From positions 1-22,336 of the forward strand of contig JADJOD010000039.1 of the NCBI GenBank assembly GCA_016713985.1: DNA of 22,336 bases, read 5' to 3'. Under the pieces are notes generated by a model. That model did no database searches. It was not told where the DNA came from and was given only the letters and a program-made list of their open reading frames with translations. Every line of letters starts with the position of its first letter. The first letter of the stretch is position 1. Source of the stretch: Lewinellaceae bacterium. GTDB lineage: Bacteria; Bacteroidota; Bacteroidia; Chitinophagales; Saprospiraceae. Of this stretch, positions 13,893 through 21,979 are shown piece by piece. The translations under genes and the position numbers were made by a program.

Positions 13893-13920
13893 TTCAAACA
13901 AAAAATAGCGAAAAAGCGGT

Positions 13921-14616
13921 TTAATTTCCTTCGTTTTCCACGTTATTCAGGCGCTGGCGCGATTCTTCGATCAGGCGGCGTTGTGTTTCCTGGTCGATCA
14001 GGTTGGTTTCCTGCTCTTTTTCGTTTTTGGCGATGTCTTCCTCGGCTTTTTTGATCCGGGCTTTGTAGTTTTCGATGTCTTTGACTAAGCCGTCGTTGGT
14101 CTTTTGCATGGTTTTGTACTTTTTCTCCATGTCCTTCAACTTGTTCTCCTGGTCTTTGATCTCGCTGTTGATGGTGGCGCGGCGCACGTCGAGGTACAAC
14201 TGGCGCAGGGCGCGGACGGCTTCATCGGAACGGCCCGCGTTGTCGCGGCGGTTCAGGAAGTAATTGCCGGCGTCGTACCACACGTTCAAAGTAGCGCCGT
14301 TGGACGTTTTTTCGATCGTGGAATACAGGGTAAAAGGGTCGGAACCCATCATGGATGACTTGAGTTCGGAGGCGGACCACTCGCCCGATTTTTTATCCTT
14401 TTTCAACTTGGCGCCGTAATTTTTTTTGGCAAAATCTTTCCACAGGTCTTCCACAGTACCGGCATCGGCGCCCGGAAAATCAACCCGGAAGCAGGGACGG
14501 CTGCCGAAAGACATCATTTTTTCGGTTTCCGTTACCACGTTTTTACTCCATTGTGCGGATAAAACAGTCGCCGAAAGCAGCAAAAAGAGCAGGGGAAAAG
14601 TTGTTTTGAATTGCAT
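13921..14616 (-). CDS. Secreted coiled-coil protein of unknown function
   Basis: This 231-residue protein has a signal peptide (FPLLFLLLSATVLSA, cleavage before QWSKN). A globular part of about 110 residues follows (SFGSRPCFRVDFPGADAGT, DLWKDFAKKNYGAKLKKDKK, LNVWYDAGNYFLN). The C-terminus is a strongly charged coiled coil (about 145-225: KDQENKLKDMEKKYKTMQK, RIKKAEEDIAKNEKEQETN). I do not recognise a named family; similar exported proteins with this layout occur in Bacteroidota. It is the only minus-strand gene right of the oriC candidate before the final two. A -7-like element lies about 65 bp upstream and a strong terminator downstream, so it is probably a single-gene transcript. Confidence 0.85.
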   Translation of the reverse strand: MQFKTTFPLLFLLLSATVLSAQWSKNVVTETEKMMSFGSRPCFRVDFPGADAGTVEDLWKDFAKKNYGAKLKKDKKSGEWSASELKSSMMGSDPFTLYSTIEKTSNGATLNVWYDAGNYFLNRRDNAGRSDEAVRALRQLYLDVRRATINSEIKDQENKLKDMEKKYKTMQKTNDGLVKDIENYKARIKKAEEDIAKNEKEQETNLIDQETQRRLIEESRQRLNNVENEGN

Positions 14617-14680
14617 AAGTGTAAGATTTTTAGCGATTTAGAAATGAATATTTTGCAATGGTGCGTCAAGGGGACGTTAA

Positions 14681-14688
14681 CAAAGATA
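14681..14688 (-). promoter_or_regulatory. Candidate -7 element for the secreted coiled-coil gene
   Basis: On the minus strand 14688-14681 reads TATCTTTG, an exact TAnnTTTG match, 65 bp upstream of the ATG at 14616. No clear -33 partner was seen. Confidence 0.4.
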
Positions 14689-14821
14689 AGACGTGAAAAC
14701 GTGGAAAGGTGACAGCCGGCCAGAAAAATAAGTGGCCCGGATAGCGTCGAAGTTGGCGAAAGAATTTTTCTTTGTGCCTTTTCCTACCAAATCCAACAGA
14801 CTCAAAACCTAAGCTGTTTTT

Positions 14822-15990
14822 ATGGCCAAAATCCTGATTGTGGACGATGAGACGCCGATCCGGCGCACCCTGCGCGACATCCTTGAATTCGAAGAGTACG
14901 ATGTGGACGAAGCGACCGACGGACTGGACTGTGTTTCCAAGGTCCAGAAAGAAAAATTTGACGTGATCATCATGGACATCAAGATGCCCAAGATGGACGG
15001 TATCGAGGCGCTCGAACGTTTGCAAATCCTCGCGCCGGAAACCCCCGTCATCATGGTGAGCGGCCACGGCACCATCGACACCGCCGTCGAAGCCGTGAAA
15101 AAAGGCGCCTTCGACTTCATCTCCAAACCGCCGGATTTGAACCGGATGCTCATCACCGTCCGCAATGCGCTCGAACGCGCCGACCTCGTGAACACGACCC
15201 AGATACTGCGCAAACAGGTGAAAAGCAGCAAGGGAGTCAACATGATCGGCGAAAGCGCGCCGATCCTCGAGATCAAACGTATGCTCGAACGGGTGGCGCC
15301 TACCGACAGCCGCGTGCTCATCACCGGGCAAAACGGCACGGGTAAAGAACTCGTCGCCCGCTGGATACATGAAAAAAGCAATCGCGTCGACGGCCCGATT
15401 GTAGAAGTCAACTGCGCCGCCATACCCGCAGAATTGATTGAAAGTGAACTGTTTGGCCACAAAAAAGGCTCTTTCACCGGCGCTATTGCCGACCGGCCGG
15501 GCAAGTTTGAACAAGCCAACGGCGGCACCCTTTTTCTCGACGAAATCGGGGATATGAGCCTCGACGCCCAAGCCAAGGTGCTGCGCGCCCTGCAGGAAAG
15601 CAAAATCGTACGGGTCGGCGACAGCAAGGAGATCAAAGTGGACGTGCGGGTGCTGGCCGCCACAAACAAAGACCTGCAAAAAGAAATCGCCGCCGGACGT
15701 TTTCGCGAAGACCTGTACCACCGCCTCGCCGTAATCGTGGTGAAAGTCCCCTCGCTCAACGAACGCCGCGACGATATTCCGCTGCTGATCGAACACTTCA
15801 ACCGCCGTATCGCCGACGATTACGGGCATGCGCCCAAAATTTTTACCCCGAGGCGATCAAATCGCTGCAGGATTACAACTGGACGGGCAATATCCGCGAA
15901 CTGGCCAACGTGATCGAACGTTTGTTCATCCTCTGCGACCAGACGGTCAGCGCCGATGAAGTACAACTGTACGTGTATCCGAAAAAATAA
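14822..15990 (+). CDS. NtrC-family sigma-54-dependent response regulator without HTH domain, frameshifted
   Basis: The repaired product is 389 residues. A receiver domain (1-120; acidic pair Asp8/Asp9, phosphoacceptor Asp52, Lys102) is followed by an AAA+ sigma-54 activator domain with Walker A GQNGTGKE (169-176), the sigma-54 contact loop GSFTGA (216-221) and Walker B GGTLFLDE. Such proteins remodel RNA polymerase-sigma54 by ATP hydrolysis. The frame breaks after 15850, where one G is missing in CCCCG-AGGCG. With it restored the protein continues PEAIKSLQDYNWTGNIRELANVIERL and ends QLYVYPKK at 15990. No Fis-type HTH follows, so DNA binding is not evident; this matches a Bacteroidota subgroup of about 385 residues. 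A LytTR regulator starts 15 bp later in the same transcript. No histidine kinase is in the window. Confidence 0.93.
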
Positions 15991-16005
15991 CGGAAGGATA
16001 AATCC

Positions 16006-16763
16006 ATGCGTGTCCTGATTATTGAAGATGAAGACCTCGCTTCCTGGGGACTGATATCCAAACTTCAGCGATTGGACCCCGACATTGAGGTGCTCGCAAC
16101 GCTGGATACAGTAAAATCGGCGGTTGTGTGGTTTCGGGACAACCCGGCGCCCGACCTGGCGTTTTTCGACATACAATTGGCCGACGGCCTGAGTTTTGAA
16201 ATTTTTGAACAGGTCAAAGTGCCGTGCCCCATCATTTTTACCACGGCCTACGACGCCTACGCCCTGCGCGCCTTCAAGGTGAACAGCGTGGATTACCTGC
16301 AAAACCCGTGTCGCAGGACGATCTTGCCCAGGCTTTTTCCAAACTGCGGCGATTAAAAGGCTCGGCAACCATTGCTCCGGAAACCATTCAGCAAATGATC
16401 CGGATGCTGAAACCCCGGCAGTTTAAAACGCGGTTTATGGTGAAAGTGGGTGATCACCTGACGGCAATTGCGGCGGAAGAAATCGACTTTTTTTTCGGAG
16501 AAAACAAAATCGCCTGGCTGCGTCATCAAAACGGCCGCAAATACCCGGTTGATTATACCCTGGAACAGTTGGAAGAAATGCTTGATCCTCAGCACTTTTT
16601 CCGGCTCAATCGCCAATACATCGCCTCCATCGGCGTTATCAAAGACGTCGTGACCTACTCCAACAGCCGCCTGAAAGTGACGTTGAAAGACCCCATGAAC
16701 ACCGACGATGTACTCATCAGCCGGGAAAAAGTGGAGGATTTTAAAACCTGGCTGGGCAGATAA
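16006..16763 (+). CDS. LytTR-family response regulator, frameshifted
   Basis: The repaired product is 252 residues: an N-terminal receiver domain (MRVLIIEDEDLAS, acidic pocket at 8-10, phosphoacceptor Asp55 in LAFFDIQLADG, TTAYDAYALRAF, then VNSVDYL) and a C-terminal LytTR DNA-binding domain (FMVKVGDHLTAIAAEEIDF, FRLNRQYIASI, LISREKVEDFKTWL). LytTR regulators bind direct repeats upstream of target promoters. The frame breaks in the A-run at 16301-16304: one additional A would read DYLQKPVSQDDL, the expected receiver end, so homopolymer error is likely. An AAGGA sequence precedes the ATG, 15 bp after the NtrC-like gene. The usual LytS-type sensor kinase is not adjacent. Confidence 0.92.
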
Positions 16764-16772
16764 ATGAATTTC

Positions 16773-16937
16773 AAGAGGGTGTCTCAAAAGGTTGATGAGG
16801 GCTTATAAAAGTTTATCAGGTTGATATTTTGAGCCGAAAAGGCACTAATTTATGCCATTTTTCAATACAAACATCAATTTTCATCAATCCATTATCAACC
16901 CTTATCAACCCTTATCAACCCGTTGAGACACCCTCTT
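16773..16937. mobile_element. 165-bp element with 29-bp terminal inverted repeats (MITE-like)
   Basis: The ends are inverted repeats of 29 bp with three mismatches (16773-16801 and 16909-16937); the outer 15 bp, AAGAGGGTGTCTCAA, are perfect. The element has no coding capacity. GGTTGAT also occurs inside at 16819-16825, and its right half contains 10-bp-periodic repeats. It fills most of the gap between the LytTR gene (ends 16763) and the membrane-protein gene (starts 16957). Outer ends of this kind resemble transposase recognition ends, so a non-autonomous transposon is likely. No clear target-site duplication was seen, and a structured transcript end is an alternative. Confidence 0.6.
16871..16921. 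repeat. Five 10-bp direct repeats (TTATCAACCC type)
   Basis: Three perfect tandem copies of TTATCAACCC at 16892-16901, 16902-16911 and 16912-16921 are preceded by two degenerate units (ACATCAATTT, TCATCAATCC) in the same 10-bp register. The last copy overlaps the right terminal inverted repeat of the surrounding element. The period equals about one helical turn. Confidence 0.8.
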
Positions 16938-16956
16938 ATACAAACAAAAAAACCTC

Positions 16957-18013
16957 GTGAGGGAAACACCTGTTCCCCGGACCATTGAAGCGGAAGGTGG
17001 ACGTGTCGCGCGTTCTTTTCGGCTGTCGCGCCTCATTTTGCCCGTTTTATTGGGCGTCGGAGCCGTCGCTTACCTGTTTTACCGGCAGTTCGACCTGGAA
17101 CAATTCCGGGAGATTCGCTGGACGGGCAGCGCCTTTTTATGGATCGGCCTGTCGTTTTTTTTGCTCCTGTCCCGGCACTTTTTTTACTCCCTGAGGCTGC
17201 GGACGATTACCGGAAAGTTTTTTTCCTGGCGGAAATGCTTAGAACTTATGGCGATCTGGGAGTTTAGTTCCACGATCACCCCCACCAAGCAAGGGCGGGC
17301 CGTTCATCATGTTGTTTGTGCTTACCCGCGAAAAACTGGCGCCCGGCCGCACGGCGGCGGCGGTGTTTTACGCCATGATCCTCGATTCCTGCTTTTTTGT
17401 ACTCACCCTGCCCGTTCTGCTTACTGTGTACGGTCCGCCCATGCTGTTTCCGGGTATGACCAGTTACAACGACGTCGGGCTGGCAAGCGGCACTTTTTTC
17501 GTGACATACGGCCTGATGGTCTGCTACCTGGTCGTACTGGCATTTTTTCTTTTGATCCGGCCCCGCTATGCAAAAAACGTGCTTGGATGGCTGGCAGCCC
17601 GCCCTTTTTTGAAAAAATGGTCGGCCCGGCTTTTGTTGCTCGGCGACGAGTTTGCCCTCGCTGCGGGGGAAATTCGCCGGCGGGACTGGCGTTATCACCT
17701 GCTGGTGATCATTGGCACTATCGGCGCATGGACTTGTAAGTTCTTGATGATCAATTGTTTGATTATTGCCGTGGTGCCTTCCACACCGGTCGACGGCTAT
17801 ACCCAGGCCTTTATTTACGCCCGTCTCGTGGCCATGTTTACCATCATGTCATTCAGCCCGACGCCGGGTGGGGCGGGGCTCGCCGAACTGGCGCTGGTCG
17901 GGTTTCTTTCCGACCATGTACCGAAGGGAATCGGGCTGGTGGTGGCGCTGCTGTGGCGCGGAATGGCTTATTACGGATATTTGCTGCTCGGGGCTATTTT
18001 GGTGCCCGCCTGA
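16957..18013 (+). CDS. LPG-synthase-type/AglD-like transmembrane protein (UPF0104), frameshifted
   Basis: The repaired product is about 351 residues with some eight membrane segments and belongs to the lysylphosphatidylglycerol synthase TM region/AglD family (flippase-like integral membrane proteins). Family features include TM1 LSRLILPVLLGVGAVAYLFYRQFDLEQF, WEFSSTITPTKQGGPF in the conserved substrate region, and near the C-terminus MSFSPTPGGAGLAELAL. The frame breaks at the G-run 17293-17295: one G too many. Without it the sequence reads TPTKQGGPFIMLFVLTREKL, as in homologues. No aminoacyl-transferase domain follows, so this is the membrane part only. The start is GTG at 16957; no ATG is available and a stop lies 11 codons upstream in the same frame. 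It begins 19 bp after the MITE-like element. Confidence 0.85.
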
Positions 18014-18082
18014 ATCGCCAGGCATATTAAGGTGGCCGGGAGGGTAAAGCACACGGATTGAACAAATCAGCAATCAGTTACG

Positions 18083-18851
18083 ATGGAACTATATATTTTG
18101 TGTCTGTTCGCTTTCCTTGCCGGCTTTATCGACAGTGTTGTCGGTGGCGGCGGACTGGTGCAGGTGCCCGCCTTTTTTGTCTTGTACCCTGCTCTTCCGG
18201 TGCCGAACATCTTCGGCTCCAACCGGATCGCTTCGGCGGTAGGCACTTCAGTGGCCGCCTGGAATTACGGCCGCACCGTACGTATTCCCTGGAAAACGGT
18301 GTTGTACGCGGGCGTCGCCGCAGCAGGTTTTTCCTATTTCGGCGCTACGGTGCAAAGTGATGTTGCCCTCGTCCGTGCTGAAACCCATCATCCTCGTTTT
18401 GATCGTTGTAATTGCCATTTACACCTACCGGAAAAAGGATTTCGGGCAACACGAGCGCTTTCGCATGTCCCCGGAGCGGCTGCCGTTCTGGGCGGCGGGC
18501 ATCGGCGCGGCATTGGGTTTTTACAACGGTTTTGTGGGGCCGGGCACCGGAAGCCTCTTAGTTTTTGGGTTTGTCAGCGTGATCGGATACAATTTTCTCA
18601 CCGCGTCGGCGACCTCCAAGGTGATTAACGTGATCGCGGATGTTTCTTCTCTTATATTTTTTCTGACCAACAAATACGTCCTGTTCCACCTGGCGTTACC
18701 GATCATGGTCTTCAACGTGGCAGGCGCCTACCTCGGAAGCCGGATGGCCGTGCTGCGCGGCAATTCGTTTATCCGCAAAGTTTTTCTGGTGGTTGTGGTG
18801 GGTATCGTGCTTCGTTTTGCCTGGGACGTGTTTGTGTCGTTCAGGCATTGA
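18083..18851 (+). CDS. TauE/SafE-family permease, frameshifted
   Basis: The repaired product is about 255 residues with eight hydrophobic segments. It shows the duplicated TauE/SafE signature: GFIDSVVGGGGLVQVPA near the N-terminus and GFYNGFVGPGTGSLLVFGFV in the second half. SNRIASAVGTSVAAWNY and TASATSKVINV are the matching second elements of each repeat. Family members export or import sulfonates, sulfite or related organic anions; the substrate here cannot be told. The frame breaks at the AAA of 18354-18356: one A too many. Without it the sequence reads ATVQVMLPSSVLKPIILVL. It lies 69 bp after the UPF0104 gene on the same strand. Confidence 0.92.
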
Positions 18852-18862
18852 TGGTTTGCCTG

Positions 18863-18945
18863 GCTTTGTTTCACGCAAAGCCGCAGTGCGTTGAAAACCA
18901 CGGTTTTGCGCCTTTTTTGTTTTTCTTTCCGTCTTTGCGTGGAAA
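18863..18945. repeat. Inverted CACGCAAAG/CTTTGCGTG repeats after the TauE gene
   Basis: CACGCAAAG (18873-18881) is mirrored by CTTTGCGTG (18933-18941), with TTTC/GAAA extending the match. A smaller hairpin, GGCTTTG (18863-18869) with CAAAGCC (18877-18883), shares the left arm. The interval contains T-rich CTTTGCG-like degenerate units. This resembles dispersed 'CTTTGCGTC' repeats common in several phyla; it could also help terminate transcription, though no clean U-tract follows a stem. Confidence 0.5.
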
Positions 18946-19008
18946 ATGCCCCAATTTTGCCTCCACTTTTATTTTTTCAATTCCGTTATTCTGAAAATTT
19001 GCTGATAC

Positions 19009-20190
19009 GTGAGAAAAATTACGGCCGACAAGGTGTACCCGGTATCTTCAGAACCCATCGCGAACGGCGTGGTGATCGTGGACAACAACGGCAAAATCCT
19101 CGCCCTCGAACGCCGCGACCAACACGATCCGGCATCGCTTGAAATACACCGCGGCGCACTTGTTCCGGTCTTGATCAATACCCATTGTCACCTCGAATTG
19201 TCGCACATGAAAGGCCTGGTGGATACCGGCACGGGGCTCATTCCCTTTATCACGGGTGTGGTGACCAAACGCAACCAGCCCGCCGAAGTGATCGCCGACG
19301 CCATCACCCGGGCGGAACTGGAAATGCTGGACGGCGGTATCGTGGCCGTGGGGGATATTTCCAATACCGTCGATACGTTTGCGACCAAAGCGAAGGGGAA
19401 AATGCGGTATTACACCTTTGTGGAACTCTTTGATTTTCTGCAAGATACAGGCGCCGAAAAAGCCTTTTCCGACTGGAAAACCGTGTACGACCAACTGCCA
19501 TCCACACCCGGAAGCGCCGGCGCACTCGTGCCACACGCGCCGTATTCGGTGAGTGAAACGTTGTTTCGTATGATCCGCCAGGCCAACCCGAAAAACGGAA
19601 TCACGGTGAGTATCCATAACCAGGAAACGCCGCCCGAAACGGAACTTTTTGAGCGGGGAAGCGGCGATTTTTATGATTTCTACGGCCGGTTCGGCATTTC
19701 GCTGGAACATTTTAAAGCCACGGGCCAATCCTCGATCCATTACGCGCTGGAACATATGGACCCCGGCCAGCGCACCCTGTTCGTTCACAATACGTTGACT
19801 GCCGGGGCCGACATCCGCGCGGCCCAGGCCTGGAACCCGGACACTTACTGGGCCACCTGCCCGAATGCCAACCTGTATATTGAAAACCGGCTGCCCGATT
19901 ACCGGAATTTTCTCGAAACGGGCGCCCGCGTCACCATCGGCACCGACAGCCTGACTTCAAACTGGCAATTGTCCGTGCTGGAGGAAATAAAAACCATTTC
20001 CCGCTACCAGAGTTACGTGCCGTTCGAAACGCTGCTGCGCTGGGCGACGCTCAACGGGGCGTTGGCGCTGGGTTTCGACGATACCCTGGGCAGCTTCGAG
20101 GCGGGAAAAATACCGGGGGTCCTGCTGTTGCAGGGGCTTTCACCGGCATGGGATATGACGGCGGAAACGACGGTGCGGCGACTGATCTGA
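19009..20190 (+). CDS. Amidohydrolase family deaminase (possible aminodeoxyfutalosine deaminase)
   Basis: This 393-residue TIM-barrel metal hydrolase carries the full ligand set of the adenosine/cytosine-deaminase-like branch: NTHCHLELSHMKG (HxH at 59/61), HNQE (His203, Glu206), FVHNTLT (His260) and GTDSLTSN (Asp313), plus VPHAPYS (His176) for the substrate. The HCHLELSHMKG pattern is like Bacteroidota proteins assigned as aminofutalosine deaminases, which act in the futalosine route to menaquinone. Guanine- or S-adenosylhomocysteine-type deaminases remain possible. No other mqn gene is in the window. The start is GTG at 19009 (MRKITADKVYPVSSEP); no in-frame ATG precedes it. It is 157 bp downstream of the TauE gene. 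Confidence 0.85.
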   Translation: MRKITADKVYPVSSEPIANGVVIVDNNGKILALERRDQHDPASLEIHRGALVPVLINTHCHLELSHMKGLVDTGTGLIPFITGVVTKRNQPAEVIADAITRAELEMLDGGIVAVGDISNTVDTFATKAKGKMRYYTFVELFDFLQDTGAEKAFSDWKTVYDQLPSTPGSAGALVPHAPYSVSETLFRMIRQANPKNGITVSIHNQETPPETELFERGSGDFYDFYGRFGISLEHFKATGQSSIHYALEHMDPGQRTLFVHNTLTAGADIRAAQAWNPDTYWATCPNANLYIENRLPDYRNFLETGARVTIGTDSLTSNWQLSVLEEIKTISRYQSYVPFETLLRWATLNGALALGFDDTLGSFEAGKIPGVLLLQGLSPAWDMTAETTVRRLI

Positions 20191-20334
20191 ACCCGCGACG
20201 GGTTTTATTTCAACCGGCTTTTGCGCTGCCGCCGGGCCGCACACGATCAGCAGCGCCCAAAACAGGGCTTTTAACGCAAGTGTGGGTCCGGGAAGGAGCG
20301 GTTTTTGCGAAGTTTTTGAAGTAAAACGGGCCAC
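20191..20334 (-). pseudogene. Possible remnant: signal-peptide-like start of a lost secreted protein
   Basis: Between the amidohydrolase and Gfo/Idh genes the minus strand encodes a classical signal peptide, LALKALFWALLIVCGPAAAQ, followed by KPVEIKPVAG. A GTG at 20334 would start it (MARFTSKTSQKPLLPG). Downstream it runs straight into the antisense of the amidohydrolase gene, where it loses protein character. The likely reading is the 5' stub of a secreted-protein gene whose remainder was deleted; chance is possible. Confidence 0.3.
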
Positions 20335-20376
20335 TTTTCCTGTTCTTCCTCTTATTTGCGCTAAAATAGAGCACTT

Positions 20377-21469
20377 ATGATCAAACGCAGAACATTTATC
20401 AGACAAGCCGCCGTCGGCACGGCCGCCGCCACCCTCGCCACTTCGGGTTTTGCCAGTATCCTGCTCCCGCGGAAAAAAGAACGCCTCGGCGTCGCCCTGG
20501 TTGGCCTGGGTTATTACAGCACCGACCTGCTGGCGCCGGCCCTTCAGTTGACAAAACACTGTTACCTGGCGGGCATCGTCACCGGCACGCCGGAAAAGGC
20601 GGAGCGCTGGCAAAAACAATACAAGCTGCCCGAAAAAAACATTTACAACTACAGCAACTTCGACCGGATCGCCGACAACCCGGATATCGACGTGGTGTAC
20701 GTGGTGTTGCCGCCGGTGTTGCACAAGGAGTACACCCTGCGCGCCGCCGCTGCGGGAAAACACGTCTGGTGTGAAAAACCGATGGCCATGACGGCGGCAG
20801 AATGTGAAGCCATGATCAAATCCTGCAGCGACAACAAAGGTAAAACTCGCCATCGGCTACCGGATGCAGCACGAGCCGAACACACAGGAGATCATCGCCT
20901 TCGCCCGGAACAAAACCTACGGAAAGGTAAAACTGATCTCCGTGGCAGCGGGATACTTCGACGGCCGCACCGACCACTGGAAACAAAAAAGAAGTATGGG
21001 CGGCGGAGCCATGTTCGACATGGGCGTTTATTCACTCAACGGAGCGCGGTATGCCACCGGCGAAGAACCCCTTGCCGTACTGGCGCAGGAACTGACCACC
21101 CGGCCCGAAATATACACGCAGGCGGACGAAACGACCCTGTTTCAATTGGAATTTCCATCCGGAGCATTGGCCAACTGCGCCACCAGCTTAGGTATGAACA
21201 TGAACTACCTGCACGTCACGGCGGAACAGGGCTGGTACAAACTGGAACCTTTTCAGTCGTACAGCGGCGTCCGGGGCGCTACCAGCAGGGGCGCCCTGCT
21301 CGACAAACAAATCGCCAACGAACAAGCCACACAAATGGACGACGATGCCTTGTCTGTTCTGAACGACAAACCCATGCTGGTGCCCGGCGAGGAGGGTTTG
21401 CGCGACATCAGGGTGGTGGAAGCGATCCATCAATCGGCTGCGGAGGGGCGGCGGGTGGTGATCGGGTGA
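20377..21469 (+). CDS. Gfo/Idh/MocA-family oxidoreductase with Tat signal, frameshifted
   Basis: The repaired product is 363 residues. It starts with a twin-arginine signal (KRRTFIRQAAVGTAAATLA), then a Rossmann NAD(P) domain (LGVALVGLGYYSTDLLAPAL, IDVVYVVLPPVLHKEY, GKHVWCEKPMAMTAAE with the EKP motif) and the C-terminal alpha/beta domain (GYRMQHEPNTQEI, GGGAMFDMGVYSLNGARY). This matches exported glucose-fructose-oxidoreductase-like enzymes, which act on sugars or sugar derivatives with tightly bound nicotinamide cofactor. The frame breaks at 20839-20846 (AAAGGTAAAACTC): one base too many in the GG or AAAA run. Its removal gives NKGKLAIGYRMQ. Export would use the Tat system (tatA at 11483). 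Confidence 0.92.
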
Positions 21470-21490
21470 ATGGTGTTTTTATTTGCCGGG

Positions 21491-21511
21491 TGTTTAAGTG
21501 TTTAAGTGTTT
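21491..21511. repeat. TGTTTAAG tandem repeat (2.6 copies)
   Basis: TGTTTAAG at 21491-21498 and 21499-21506 is followed by TGTTT. It covers the stop region of the DUF1801 gene and the short gap to the convergent Gfo/Idh gene. Confidence 0.7.
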
Positions 21512-21930
21512 GTCTGCTCAACGCCGTCTTGTATTGCTGCTTCAAGTGTATCAATATTTATGTCTTTTAGCGTTTTAAACTTAATGCAATAGCCCGTTAC
21601 ACTTGCCTTGCCTATTGTTTTTCCGTAGGTTTCGGGTAAGTACTTTTTGTCTTCGATGCCCATAATGTAAACTGAAATTCCTGTAGTGTTCGCACTGAGG
21701 CCAATTTGAAAAAACGCTTTGGTTTTGCCGTCAGCATATTTTATGGCGTAAGATCCATATCCAATATTAGGATTGGAAACAGTTTTATTTTCACTGTTTT
21801 TACCATCCAGGAACCATAATTCACATGCTGGCATTACTTGCAGAATGATGCGGTGCAAGGCTTGCATGTCGCTGCGTTTTGGTTCGGGTTGGCTGGTAAT
21901 ATACGCTTCGATTTGTTTTTGTACGTTCAT
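21502..21930 (-). CDS. DUF1801 domain protein
   Basis: This 142-residue cytoplasmic protein is a full-length DUF1801 (YdhG-like) member: MNVQKQIEAYITSQPEPKRSDMQALHRIIL, LWFLDGKNSENKTV, IGYGSYAIKYADGKTKAFFQIGLSANTTGIS, GKASVTGYCIKFKTLKDIN. The fold is alpha/beta and no biochemical function is established. It ends in EQTNT, encoded by the TGTTTAAG repeats at 21491-21511. It lies 49 bp after an SRPBCC gene on the same strand; DUF1801 and SRPBCC/AHSA1 genes frequently travel together in Bacteroidota, so a two-gene transcript is likely. Base composition is more AT-rich than in most neighbours. Confidence 0.93.
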   Translation of the reverse strand: MNVQKQIEAYITSQPEPKRSDMQALHRIILQVMPACELWFLDGKNSENKTVSNPNIGYGSYAIKYADGKTKAFFQIGLSANTTGISVYIMGIEDKKYLPETYGKTIGKASVTGYCIKFKTLKDINIDTLEAAIQDGVEQTNT

Positions 21931-21979
21931 TTTTATTCCAATTCTTTGAAGTAAAATTTGTGAATATTTTGTAACCCTG

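Larger units (their letters stand above)
13360..13920. other. 561-bp intergenic region between dnaB and the coiled-coil secreted gene
   Basis: Gene-free stretch holding, from left to right, the dnaB promoter candidate, the DnaA-box cluster, the AT-rich tract and a terminator at 13861. Short open frames on the minus strand at 13596-13897 have Lys/Phe-rich low-complexity translations caused by the AT-richness and no recognisable protein features. Confidence 0.6.

Noticed and set aside
13596..13897. Small minus-strand open frames in the dnaB intergenic region
   Set aside because: Lys/Phe-rich translation caused by AT-rich DNA; they cover a DnaA box and a terminator.
14666..15829. Long minus-strand open frames (387 and 330 codons) opposite the NtrC-like gene
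   Set aside because: They are antisense shadows of a well-conserved regulator; translations have biased composition and no domain features.
16892..16921. Possible CRISPR-like or DnaA-box array
   Set aside because: Repeats are contiguous 10-mers without spacers, and TTATCAACC does not fit TTWTNCACA.
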